A stretch of DNA of 64,000 bases, from positions 32,379 through 96,378 of the forward strand of contig JAFQLS010000002.1 of the NCBI GenBank assembly GCA_017396555.1. Direction: 5' to 3'. This DNA comes from Lachnospiraceae bacterium. Lineage in GTDB: Bacteria > Bacillota > Clostridia > Lachnospirales > Lachnospiraceae. This document shows, piece by piece, positions 56,361 through 64,000 of this stretch. The position numbers and the translations under genes were made by a program. Numbering within the stretch: position 1 is the first letter of the stretch; every line of letters begins with the position of its first letter. Below the pieces are notes generated by a model. It saw nothing but the letters and a program-made list of their open reading frames with translations. It made no database searches and was not told where the DNA came from.

Positions 56361-56570
56361 TTATTGTTCATCCGGAGTGATTTCTACAATATCTCCTATT
56401 TCACAGTGTAATGCTGTACATATCTTTACAAGTACATCCATTGTTACATTCTCATTTCTACCCATTTTTGCGATAGAAGTGTTGCTTATCTTTGCCAACT
56501 GTGCAAGATCCTTTTTCTTCATATCTTTATCAATTAGCAACTTCCACAATTTCTTGTAATTTACTGCCAT
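56361..56570 (-). CDS. XRE family (YozG-like) transcriptional regulator
   Basis: 69 aa from ATG 56570. A compact helix-turn-helix: MAVNYKKLWKLLIDKDMKKKDLAQLAKISNTSIAKMGRNENVTMDVLVKICTALHC in outline (positions 1-56), ending GDIVEI. It is the first gene of the operon. A dyad spans its promoter spacer, so it probably represses the whole unit. Confidence 0.85.
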   Translation of the reverse strand: MAVNYKKLWKLLIDKDMKKKDLAQLAKISNTSIAKMGRNENVTMDVLVKICTALHCEIGDIVEITPDEQ

Positions 56571-56621
56571 AATAACTTTTCCTCTTTCAATTAGCACAAT
56601 TATTACTTTTGTCTTATGATT

Positions 56622-56684
56622 AGTATAGTTGATCCATCCAGCATGATCAACAAAATTCGCGCAAGTTATTATGCGTTCGCGTAA
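56622..56684 (-). promoter_or_regulatory. Promoter and operator of the candidate defence operon
   Basis: Minus strand -35 TTGATC (56645-56650) and -10 TATACT (56622-56627) are 17 nt apart. The dyad GTTGATC...GATCAAC (56628-56651) covers the spacer and -35. Upstream, TTCGCG(C/T)AA occurs twice in direct orientation, 20 bp apart (56656-56664 and 56676-56684). Confidence 0.6.
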
Positions 56685-56716
56685 ATTGTTGTTTAATATA
56701 AAACAAACTATATGTT

Positions 56717-56830
56717 GACTGCAGGCACCCACAGCTGTGCTTGTAAGGCAAAAAGGAAGGCACTAACCACCGGACTCATTCCAGTAATTAGTGCCTTATT
56801 GGCAAGACAGCCTAGCACAGCAGTCTCCTA
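56717..56830 (-). ncRNA. Strongly folded ~115-nt element; contains ATPase terminator
   Basis: On the minus strand GACTGC and TGTGCT pair with AGCACA and GCAGTC as an outer stem. Inside, AAGGCACTAA-TT-ACTGG / CCGGT-GG-TTAGTGCCTT makes a long hairpin followed by CCTTTTT, which is terminator-like. The outer pairing goes well beyond a simple terminator, so a structured RNA is possible. No reverse transcriptase gene is present, so it is not a retron. Confidence 0.5.
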
Positions 56831-56884
56831 CAGTAAACATATTTATTTGAACTATGTTTTTCCTACGCAATTTATATTTCAGAA

Positions 56885-58816
56885 TCACTCCTCACATGCA
56901 TTCTCTTTCAATAAATATTTATCGTTATCCAACTCATAAAATACATACGGTTTAAATTCCTCCGGATAAGTATCAATACCGGTAGTTAAAATAATTTGAT
57001 AGGGACGTGCATTTTCATTATTGTACTCATCCGCCTTTGCTAATAAAGCAATATTCTTTATCAAATTGTCTTTATCTATTCCTTCCTTATTAGGTGTATC
57101 AATCAATAAAAACCTTGGAAAATTAATATCATTCCTGATGCTCTCAATTAATAAGGTCAAGAAATACATTAGTCTCTTAGGAACTGCCGCACTACGTTCT
57201 CTATACTGTCCCATGTTAATATGCGGTAAATAGTCCTCTCCTATATAAGCTGAATAGCATTGCGCATCTGCACGCTGCATAAAAATCGAATATACCTCAT
57301 CAAATTCGTTTTTCTTCTTTAGCATATCATCCTTTGCACTATTCAAAAATCCATCCACATTTATTTTCAATTTTTCAACCTGACCTCTTAAGCGTGTAAC
57401 CTCTGCAACAAGAGCATCTCTCTTTTTCGACAACTCCTCCGCTTGCTGTAATTCTAATATTCTAGCATTTAATTCTCTTTCTCTCTCATCAAGTTTCCTT
57501 ATATATGCTGAATTATAATTAGAGGTAACAGTTTTCGACAATTCTACAATGTAAAGTCGTATCCTTTCAATCTCATTTGTAAAATTCTCAATATTTGAAA
57601 GCACTGTTTTCATTCTTTCATTTTTTCTATCCAGCAACTCCTTCATTGACTGAATGGCTTTCTTTCTTACTTTTAATATATCTAAATATTCCTCATCCGT
57701 ATAGAAAAACTTTTCATATTGCTCTTCTGTAACATCACTACCGCATATACATTTCCCTGCTTTACGTTCAACTTCTCTCAAACAATATGGGCATGTATTC
57801 GGATTGAATAATTTCAATGTTTTATTAACTAATCTTATTTTTTCAATTTCCTCCAATTCTTTTTCTGCTTCTTCAATTAAGTATATTATCTTGTCAATAG
57901 ATTGAGCAGTTAAAACTTTTACTCTTTCCCAATGTTCTAACTCACTCTGTTGTGAAAGAAGTACTGCCTTCTGCTGATTGATTAATTGCAAAACTTCGTC
58001 TGCATTAGACTCTTTACACATCGCCACATTGCGTTCAAGCTGTACCCTTTCGACCATCTCCTGATTTTCTGATATCATTGCATGAATATGTAATACATTT
58101 TCCAAATCATAATCCAATACTTCTCCTAAAAAATCATCATAGCTATCCATAATAGCCTGTGCCTTTTCTAGTTCTTTTAGTTTTAACTTGTACTGACCTA
58201 ATGTGTAATAGTACTCATTATAATTCTTTCCAAGTAACACTTCGAATATAGCTTTTCTAATCTCTAAGGAATCCGATAAAAAATTAGAATTATCTGCTTC
58301 TTTATATATCTTATCAACCTCTGTTGCTTGGTCATGATATATCAAACGTAACAAATCAGTAAAATTTAGTTTAAAATTTTTTGTGCCTTGTACGATATCA
58401 AAAACCTCAATGCTTAATTTACTTAATATCCAATCCGAAAAAATAATAGCGTCTTCATCACCTTGGTTTCTATATACATAAGTTTGAAGCACTTCCTCAT
58501 CTTCGCCAACCACAAAAATCCTGTTGTCTCCTATATATCTAGTCAATTCATATTTACTATCATTGATTTCTATTAGTAATTCTACATAATTATTTTTATC
58601 ACTGCATACCTCGAAGTGCTTGTTCCTCTCACCGTCATCACTTTTATTAAAGGCCTTTACTCTTCCTCCCAAACCATAATATATCAAATTCATAAATGTG
58701 CTTTTCCCATGCCCATTTATACCTTCCATTATTACTAATCCGTCGTCCAAGTAAGGTGATTCAAAAATATATTTGTCTCCACTATAAACAACTCTCCTGA
58801 CCGCTAATCGTCCCAT
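56885..58816 (-). CDS. Rad50-like ATPase, ABC-three-component-type defence ATPase
   Basis: 643 aa. Walker A EGINGHGKST (~31-40), coiled coils broken by a zinc hook (CPYC ~344 and CICG ~362), Walker B FLLIDTPNKEG (~573) and an ending TTGIDTYPEEF. It overlaps the preceding 172-aa gene by 13 nt. Together with the two genes upstream this fits the ABC-three-component defence systems described from comparative genomics. The ATPase would sense invading DNA and license the effector. Confidence 0.85.
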   Translation of the reverse strand: MGRLAVRRVVYSGDKYIFESPYLDDGLVIMEGINGHGKSTFMNLIYYGLGGRVKAFNKSDDGERNKHFEVCSDKNNYVELLIEINDSKYELTRYIGDNRIFVVGEDEEVLQTYVYRNQGDEDAIIFSDWILSKLSIEVFDIVQGTKNFKLNFTDLLRLIYHDQATEVDKIYKEADNSNFLSDSLEIRKAIFEVLLGKNYNEYYYTLGQYKLKLKELEKAQAIMDSYDDFLGEVLDYDLENVLHIHAMISENQEMVERVQLERNVAMCKESNADEVLQLINQQKAVLLSQQSELEHWERVKVLTAQSIDKIIYLIEEAEKELEEIEKIRLVNKTLKLFNPNTCPYCLREVERKAGKCICGSDVTEEQYEKFFYTDEEYLDILKVRKKAIQSMKELLDRKNERMKTVLSNIENFTNEIERIRLYIVELSKTVTSNYNSAYIRKLDERERELNARILELQQAEELSKKRDALVAEVTRLRGQVEKLKINVDGFLNSAKDDMLKKKNEFDEVYSIFMQRADAQCYSAYIGEDYLPHINMGQYRERSAAVPKRLMYFLTLLIESIRNDINFPRFLLIDTPNKEGIDKDNLIKNIALLAKADEYNNENARPYQIILTTGIDTYPEEFKPYVFYELDNDKYLLKENACEE

Positions 58817-59322
58817 TTTGTCACCTCGTTATATCCAAATATCTTGTCCTGTAATGTACTTAACTTCATACTTCTAATTTTAGGTAACGCCTTTTTTACT
58901 ATCAAAGACCTCCTAATATCTTCATTTAGGATATCTCCTTTTATTAGTCCTTCTATTTCTTTATTTACGACTAATAAAACATCAATATTACCACCCTTTT
59001 TACTTTTCTGTAACTCTACCATCCCCTGCTTTTCCAAGAAAAAAAGTACTCTTTTTACTACGGATATATTTAACTTAGAATCACAAAATAATTTTATTGC
59101 TCTCTCATTGTCAAATATACTATCTGCTTTTTGACTTACTAGTTTTTCGAAAAAAGATATGTTTTCCTGACTTTTTACAAATTCAAATATGATTCCTAAT
59201 TTTCTGTAGTCTTCAAAATTTTTTTTATCACACTCAAGTGCCACTAAAACAGAAAGAAGTTTAATAGTAATAAAATAGTAATCTTCTTCAAGAATAAACA
59301 TCATTCTTTTTTTACTATTCAT
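58804..59322 (-). CDS. ABC-3C-like middle component
   Basis: 172 aa from ATG 59322, after AAGGGGGG; the ATG overlaps the nuclease stop by eight nt. Helical, with a FEDYRKLGIIFEFVKSQENISFFEKLV segment and a winged-helix-like VVKRVLFFLEKQGMVELQKS part, as in middle components of ABC-3C systems. It likely bridges ATPase and nuclease. Confidence 0.65.
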   Translation of the reverse strand: MNSKKRMMFILEEDYYFITIKLLSVLVALECDKKNFEDYRKLGIIFEFVKSQENISFFEKLVSQKADSIFDNERAIKLFCDSKLNISVVKRVLFFLEKQGMVELQKSKKGGNIDVLLVVNKEIEGLIKGDILNEDIRRSLIVKKALPKIRSMKLSTLQDKIFGYNEVTKWDD

Positions 59323-60580
59323 CTGTTTTCCCCCCTTCATCTAACGCCAAGTAGCATTCTTGAAACAGCAAAATAATTGTTTTTCTTATCATATCCTCAT
59401 CTTCAAATGCTACATTATACGTCTTTGCTTTATCTTGAATAACTTTATTTGCTTCCACTGTAAGATTATCCATTAACGCTTCTATTTCTACCTGTGTAAT
59501 TTTTTCACCATGTGTCTTTAAAAACTTATCTATTATTTTTTTACAAGTTTTATATACTCTATAGTTATATGCCTTCACCTGTCTATGATTTTGATGATGT
59601 CTCTGTTCATATGCTCCCTCAACATATTCTTCTTCTAATTCATCTAACAAGTCTTTTTCAAACTCAGCACACACGCTCAGAAATTTTTCATTTAAATTTC
59701 TTACATCATTACATGAAATTTCATCCCATTTTCCATGCATTGGATCAAGTTTTTCTTCTACACGAGCTTCCTGTGCAAATAATAAAAACAGTTTTTCTAC
59801 TTCTGCTACGTGCACAATACTGCGCAAAAAATCTTTTTCAAATTTTCTAGCTTCAATCATATCTAGAATTTTAGCTGTAATTAACCCCACATACTTTCCG
59901 TTGACATCAAATTTAACGCATAATTGTTCCACTAAATTCTCTATATTTTTTCTAACCTCCACTTCGTCAGGTTCTCCAAAATTCCATTCAATTAGATCAA
60001 AGAATTTCTTCCACTTTTCTTCTGTCATAGAGTCCAATATTTCTTGAAATTGCCTTATCTCCTCCGTATCTTTAAGATGCTTTCCATGTTGTTCAATATA
60101 ATATTGTTTAAAACATGGTAACACAAACGGAAATGCTTCACTGTATCTTTTTTCTTTCAGTAACTGAAGCATTGGTTCTTCCGGAAATGTAACCTCTATA
60201 TCTTTGAATATACCTACTTTATTTTCTTTCTTTATATTTGTATTAGTGTAAAAAACAAATTGAATACTTTCAGACATTTCTACTGTTCCTAACCATGCAT
60301 CAAAAAATATTCTTAAAGAATTTTTTATCTCGTGACTATTCATCGAAAAGCCTGTAGAATATGACTTGTTTTGCTCAGCTGTATATTTTACAACTTCTTC
60401 TTGCCAATCTCCTTGCAAAACATCATCAACATGCTCTATCATGCAATATAAAGCTTTTTTTTCTTGTATAACGGCCTCAAGTAATCGTTGAGCCGCACGC
60501 ACCTTTTGTAGTCCCAATCCTTTAATGCTAGCATCTGCATCTGTATTAATTTTGTTTTTCTGAAGTACTTCATTAATCAT
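59315..60580 (-). CDS. Cap4/DUF4297-like nuclease effector (ABC-3C)
   Basis: 421 aa from ATG 60580, five nt after AGGTGA. The N-terminus has the pattern of DUF4297 nucleases: GLGLQKVRAAQRLLEAV, then HVDDV (~49, catalytic Asp) and EQNKSYST (~68, the QxK position), then LRIFFDAWL and QFVFYTNTNI. The rest is a long helical region typical of ABC-3C effector C-termini. It should be a double-stranded DNA nuclease released on infection. The nuclease call rests on motif reading only. Confidence 0.65.
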   Translation of the reverse strand: MINEVLQKNKINTDADASIKGLGLQKVRAAQRLLEAVIQEKKALYCMIEHVDDVLQGDWQEEVVKYTAEQNKSYSTGFSMNSHEIKNSLRIFFDAWLGTVEMSESIQFVFYTNTNIKKENKVGIFKDIEVTFPEEPMLQLLKEKRYSEAFPFVLPCFKQYYIEQHGKHLKDTEEIRQFQEILDSMTEEKWKKFFDLIEWNFGEPDEVEVRKNIENLVEQLCVKFDVNGKYVGLITAKILDMIEARKFEKDFLRSIVHVAEVEKLFLLFAQEARVEEKLDPMHGKWDEISCNDVRNLNEKFLSVCAEFEKDLLDELEEEYVEGAYEQRHHQNHRQVKAYNYRVYKTCKKIIDKFLKTHGEKITQVEIEALMDNLTVEANKVIQDKAKTYNVAFEDEDMIRKTIILLFQECYLALDEGGKTDE

Positions 60581-60627
60581 TTTTTCACCTATATAAACAT
60601 GTAATATAACCGCCAATACACTGTTTC

Positions 60628-60636
60628 AGTATAGCA
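60628..60636 (-). promoter_or_regulatory. Promoter of the ABC-3C-like operon
   Basis: Minus strand extended -10 TGCTATACT (60628-60636); the -35 is poor (TTTTCT at 17 nt). It lies 48 nt before the ATG. Confidence 0.4.
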
Positions 60637-61045
60637 TATTAGCAATCTAAAGAAAACCACATCAAGTATTTCTGATATTGTAGTCTACTCACCATAAATA
60701 ATATTCTTACCAATTGTCTGTTCATTTTTCTCCACCACGTCACAACCCTAAATCCTAAAAAATTGGCTTAAATCTGGTATAAAAATCTCCTTCTAAACTC
60801 CCACAACCCTTGATTTTACGAACTTTCTTTCAAAAAGCAACTTCCTGCCGTGGCAACAAAATGCTATTTTTATCATGTTTATCAAACTCCTTAAAATGCT
60901 CGGAAATTCCGTATTTTACAGGCATTCCGAGATTATGGTTAAATTGTTGTTTGGTTATCAAGAATTATAGCATAATTTAGCAGGTTGTGACTACCTAATA
61001 GTAGTAAAAATCGTTGTAAAACAAAATTTTCTACTACTAAAGATT
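60637..61045. other. Non-coding stretch right of the ABC-3C-like operon
   Basis: About 400 nt without a gene. CTCGGAA...TTCCGAG (~60899-60931) and a TAGTAGTAAAAAT/ATTTTCTACTACTA inverted repeat (~61000-61040) are visible; the latter may terminate the AbiEii remnant. Confidence 0.4.
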
Positions 61046-61736
61046 TTAAACTACAATCATTCTCATCACTTCCAAAATATTCTCATACGAAATGTCACTG
61101 GCATACGCGAACTTCTTCTGATACTTTCTCCACATATCCTTAAGATCATCACTCTCTGAAATTTGTTTCAAAATACCCTCTACATCAGAAATCTGTTCTG
61201 TACTTCCTCGATGTTCTGCTGTAGCTTTCAAAGCTTCCTTATAGATTTCCTTATCGTATTCCTGTGTTGTTCCAAGTATGTAAACATCATAATAATCTCT
61301 TGGTCTTGTGTTAAAAACACCTCTGCGCAGAATTGTCTCGACCTTCTCTGCAATAACCGTCTCTATATTATACCCCCATAACCTAATTCGAATATCTTCA
61401 TCGAAAATACCACCAAACTCATACTTTACTGCGTCCGGGATAATCACATCTCCTGTAGAAACATCAATGAATAATGGAGTAATTATTGTATCATATACTG
61501 CGTCCAATCGAACACAATACCCGCCATAAATATCATCCTTACGAATTGGTTCAATAGACTTTACTGTAAATACAACATCATCTTTCATATCGATTTTACA
61601 GATTGCATCAATTGCTTCTGTTATTTTTTCTTCCGTCAACGGCAGATTACGAAGCGTGGTGTCTAAATCCATCGTAGATCTGGTGTCCAATCCGACAATA
61701 GCCGCTATCTACATTCCACCCTTCACAACAAATTTC
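61046..61736 (-). pseudogene. AbiEii-type nucleotidyltransferase toxin, 5' truncated with a nonsense codon
   Basis: The open part begins MDTRSTMDLDTTLRNLPLTEE, the middle of the AbiEii nucleotidyltransferase domain. Reading the same frame upstream gives YSEKFVVKGGM-stop-IAAIVGLDTRSTMDLD, where a TAG replaces the Leu usual after KGGM (one base from TTG). About 45 N-terminal residues are missing. The DxD site and much of the C-terminal part survive. No AbiEi antitoxin is next to it. It is broken. Confidence 0.8.
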
Positions 61737-61994
61737 TCACTGTATATGATCAATAACAAAATCCTGTTCCTTCATGCTTTGACAAACTTCTTCGCCATAC
61801 CACTTTTTCATTATATAAGCATGAAAATACCCTAGCTTTTGATTATAAAGGTATCTTTCGTTATTCAATCCCCAAGTAGCATTCTGTATTTCTTCTGCAT
61901 AATCGTCCCTTACCGTAGCACATGCCATATAATTCCATTCAGGTCTTGTTATATATATTTTATCCCCTGATATGCTAAAAGTATTTTTACTCAT
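61737..61994 (-). pseudogene. Truncated HNH-type endonuclease fragment
   Basis: 85 codons from ATG 61994. The sequence YFHAYIMKKWYGEEVCQSMKEQDFVIDHI matches the lead-in to an HNH motif (VDHIDG) but stops right after DHI, at the junction with the AbiEii remnant. The catalytic domain is lost. Possibly still translated, but not as a nuclease. Confidence 0.65.
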
Positions 61995-62027
61995 TGCATC
62001 ATCCTTTCCATTTATCCAAACTACACT

Positions 62028-63821
62028 CTATAAATTCTTCAAATACTCTTCCACATTCAGATAAGTCACATCCTCCTGTGTCTCTACTCCGACCTGCACA
62101 AGGGATGTTGTGGTGCCACGATAAATCACATATTTCCCGGTAATTGTACCGTATCTAAATTCCGTGTCCTTACATTTTTGTTCATCTAACAAATGCTTAC
62201 ATTGCTGCGGAACAACTTCTTTACTATGTTTAATTTCATAGATTTCACAAGTTCCCTCATCCGGATTAAACACCACCATATCGAATTCGCCAATCGCAAA
62301 CTGTAATCGGAAAACTTCACAATTCTTTTTAGAAAGTTTTGTTTCCAAAAGAACAATATCCTCCATCATTCTGCCTTTGATTTCATCTATTATTCTTTCA
62401 GTTACTCTCTTTCGCTCTTCAAAAGATAAACCTCTGAACATATCATCCTGCATAAGCGATTTGATTAGCGCCTCTGCTTGGGAATAACGCATACCAGGCT
62501 GCGAAAATGCCGTTCTGGATTCTCTGCGATTATAGTCAGACATCCATCTGCTTTCTATTTCCACAGTCAAGTCAAGCAAGTCTAAATATTCTTTTATTTC
62601 ATAACGATGTGCATCTTGAATTTCAACCTTTTGTTCTTCCTTATCTTTGATTTCCAACAAAGATTTCAGTGTTTCATTTACTTTAAGAATATCAATACGA
62701 TCGAGAATGTCTGTAGGTTCTTCTCTATCCTTTCGTAAATTGCTTGCTGAAATTCTAAAATCGTTTGATTTGAAATCTCTGGTCAATACCTCCATAGTGA
62801 ATCGATGATTCATATCCTCTACAATTCTGTTAATTGCATTTGTTAATTCATTTTTCTCATATAAATCCCGTAAAGAACGGAAATGACCTTCGTACTTATA
62901 ATTCTTCAAAGAATGCTGAATATTTCGTGCAATGGCACTGTCAACATACTCATCCGTGCTTTTCTTAGTGGCAAAAATCATAGCATTATCATTATACTGT
63001 TTTCCACCAAGGCTCATTGTTCCGCCATATCGTATAAAATCATCAATACCTACAATCCCCAGCACTCTTTCAAACTCGCGATATGGAATAAATGTTGTAT
63101 GACACATAATGCATCTGTCATACAACTCCTCATCCTCTGTAAACATAAAGCCTAAGGAATCTGTACCGGAAAATACTATCTTCATGCCACTTGCCGCAAA
63201 CACATCAGAAAACAATGCTGCACCTTCGATAAAATCGTTCAGCAGTGTAACCTCATCGATAAACACATACCGATAGCCTTTTTCTTCCAAAACCTTTAAA
63301 TCCTGATTCACATCATCCAAGGTCTTACTATCCTGTATCTGAATGAACACTGTTTTACTTCTCATTGATGCATCCATTTCAGATATCAACTGACGAATCA
63401 GTGTCGTTTTTCCTGTTCTCCTAAGACCATACAGAATATACACTCTATCATGTATATCTCCATAAACATAATCATGAAGTTGCTGATAACATTCACGTTT
63501 TACCCACTTTGTCACCGGTTTTACAAAACGCTCCAGGTCCTCACCAATTCTTACTGTGCATCGAAGCAAAGAAGACGTCTTTTCTTCATTTACTTCCTGA
63601 TTATCCATGTCTTTTATTAAATTTTGAAGTTTTTTCCTTCGCTCAATTTGTCTGGAAAGTTGTTCTAATTCTTCATCCTTTATCCTTCTGCTGTGTTGCT
63701 TTCCATCCTCACGCCATTGGTAATATGCATACTCTTTTCCATTTATCTTTTTATAAGTAATACCGCCTGTTGGCAAAGTTTCAATCTCAGCTATAATCTT
63801 GCTATACTCTTCGTTAGTCAT
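62028..63821 (-). CDS. AAA family ATPase with C-terminal nuclease-like domain
   Basis: 597 aa from ATG 63821, six nt after AAGGAGGG. An N-terminal DUF6788-like region (GITYKKINGKEYAYYQWREDGK, ~20-60), then Walker A YGLRRTGKTTLIRQL (~130), Walker B YVFIDEVTLL (~190) and FSGTDSLGF (~215), of the AAA_14/ATP-binding DUF4143-related class. The C-terminus (LQFAIGEFDMVVFNPDEGTCEIYEIKHSKE) has a D...ExK arrangement, as in PD-(D/E)XK nucleases. Such ATPases are common in gut Clostridia and mobile islands; the role is unclear. Confidence 0.82.
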   Translation of the reverse strand: MTNEEYSKIIAEIETLPTGGITYKKINGKEYAYYQWREDGKQHSRRIKDEELEQLSRQIERRKKLQNLIKDMDNQEVNEEKTSSLLRCTVRIGEDLERFVKPVTKWVKRECYQQLHDYVYGDIHDRVYILYGLRRTGKTTLIRQLISEMDASMRSKTVFIQIQDSKTLDDVNQDLKVLEEKGYRYVFIDEVTLLNDFIEGAALFSDVFAASGMKIVFSGTDSLGFMFTEDEELYDRCIMCHTTFIPYREFERVLGIVGIDDFIRYGGTMSLGGKQYNDNAMIFATKKSTDEYVDSAIARNIQHSLKNYKYEGHFRSLRDLYEKNELTNAINRIVEDMNHRFTMEVLTRDFKSNDFRISASNLRKDREEPTDILDRIDILKVNETLKSLLEIKDKEEQKVEIQDAHRYEIKEYLDLLDLTVEIESRWMSDYNRRESRTAFSQPGMRYSQAEALIKSLMQDDMFRGLSFEERKRVTERIIDEIKGRMMEDIVLLETKLSKKNCEVFRLQFAIGEFDMVVFNPDEGTCEIYEIKHSKEVVPQQCKHLLDEQKCKDTEFRYGTITGKYVIYRGTTTSLVQVGVETQEDVTYLNVEEYLKNL

Positions 63822-63843
63822 ACGCAACCCTCCTTACACGTCT

Positions 63844-63890
63844 ATTTTAACTTTTTTAACTTTGTTTGTAAAGTTAAAAAAAGTTAAAAT
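63844..63890 (-). promoter_or_regulatory. Promoter with overlapping inverted repeat
   Basis: Minus strand -35 TTTACA (63867-63872), 17-nt spacer, -10 TAAAAT (63844-63849). The arms ATTTTAACTTTTTTAACTTT and AAAGTTAAAAAAAGTTAAAAT form a long AT dyad with repeated AGTTAA, a possible operator. Confidence 0.55.
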
Positions 63891-64000
63891 TATGATTTTT
63901 TCATATTATTAGCTAATTCACCCAACAATGATATAATGATTTCAGTTAAGAAATCTGCGAGATTTGTCCGCATTCTGTAATTGTATCTCCACCTTAATAC
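63890..64000 (-). CDS. Partial protein, C-terminal 36 codons
   Basis: An open frame enters from the right edge and stops at 63890 (ending LLGELANNMKKS). It overlaps the inverted repeat of the ATPase promoter by one base. No family can be told from so little. Confidence 0.35.
   Translation of the reverse strand, partial: VLRWRYNYRMRTNLADFLTEIIISLLGELANNMKKS

Larger units (their letters stand above)
46895..64000. mobile_element. Accessory island with Tn916-type integration module (right end outside window)
   Basis: The island opens with integrase, excisionase and a hypothetical gene, followed by two defence-like operons, broken HNH/AbiEii remnants and an AAA ATPase. It differs from the housekeeping region on its left in gene content. 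I could not identify the right end or a matched att core, and no conjugation genes are in view, so it may be a defence island carrying an integrase rather than a complete ICE. Confidence 0.55.

Noticed and set aside
49844-56570. Standard Dnd phosphorothioation cluster
   Set aside because: Only a DndD-like ATPase is present. There is no DndB, no PAPS-reductase-like DndC, no IscS-like gene and no recognisable DndE.
56717-56830. Retron ncRNA
   Set aside because: No reverse transcriptase gene exists anywhere in the window, and the element contains a terminator-like T-run.
56885-60580. Wadjet/Jet or MukBEF-type condensin
   Set aside because: The ATPase is short (643 aa) with a Rad50-type zinc hook, and there is no JetD-like nuclease or kleisin.

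Overview
This window is AT-rich, low-GC Firmicute DNA. It most resembles Lachnospiraceae (Clostridia). The clues are the glycolytic cluster gap-pgk-tpi-gpmI-eno-secG-rnr-smpB-ssrA, a tmRNA tag ending FAYAA, DUF6033, DUF6273 and Rpn-type genes, a ThiT transporter under a TPP riboswitch, and strong AAGGAGG ribosome binding sites. I cannot name a species. Most genes lie on the minus strand. All family calls are from motif recognition; no database search was run.

Layout. 1-7 kb: a truncated gene at the edge, an M14 peptidase, a Mn2+-type (yybP-ykoY) riboswitch ahead of an ABC exporter pair on the plus strand, and a PadR/HAAS/DUF4097 envelope-stress-type operon. 7-12 kb: rubrerythrin, a large orphan protein with a cNMP-binding-like N-terminus, a DUF6033 protein, and an LRR/transglutaminase-like lipoprotein. 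12.3-28 kb: ssrA with smpB and rnr, then secG, eno, capA, gpmI, a TIR-domain membrane protein with a TPR-like partner, tpiA, pgk and gap. 28-46.9 kb: core genes (PHP phosphatase, Cache and GGDEF-EAL pair, mnmA, SpoVB-like flippase, CotH-like surface protein, SdpR/SdpI, metA, ligA, rluF-like, HAD, thiT, LTA synthase, LMW protein tyrosine phosphatase).

46.9-64 kb is an accessory island. It starts with a Tn916-type integrase/excisionase module. Next is a tightly overlapping seven-gene operon (XRE regulator, radical SAM protein, winged-helix-like protein, PLD-helicase, a 59-aa protein, DndD-like SMC ATPase, a 141-aa protein). A second three-gene system follows (Cap4-like nuclease, small middle protein, Rad50-like ATPase) that looks like an ABC-three-component defence system. 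Between the two systems sits a ~115-nt strongly folded element. Right of them are broken HNH and AbiEii remnants and an AAA ATPase with its own promoter. The island continues past the window edge.

How it fits together. The glycolysis and trans-translation genes are housekeeping. The ABC-3C-like trio and the radical SAM/PLD-helicase/DndD-like operon both read as anti-phage or anti-plasmid systems. The second lacks the Dnd modification genes (DndB, DndC) and carries a radical SAM enzyme instead, so it is the best candidate here for an undescribed system.
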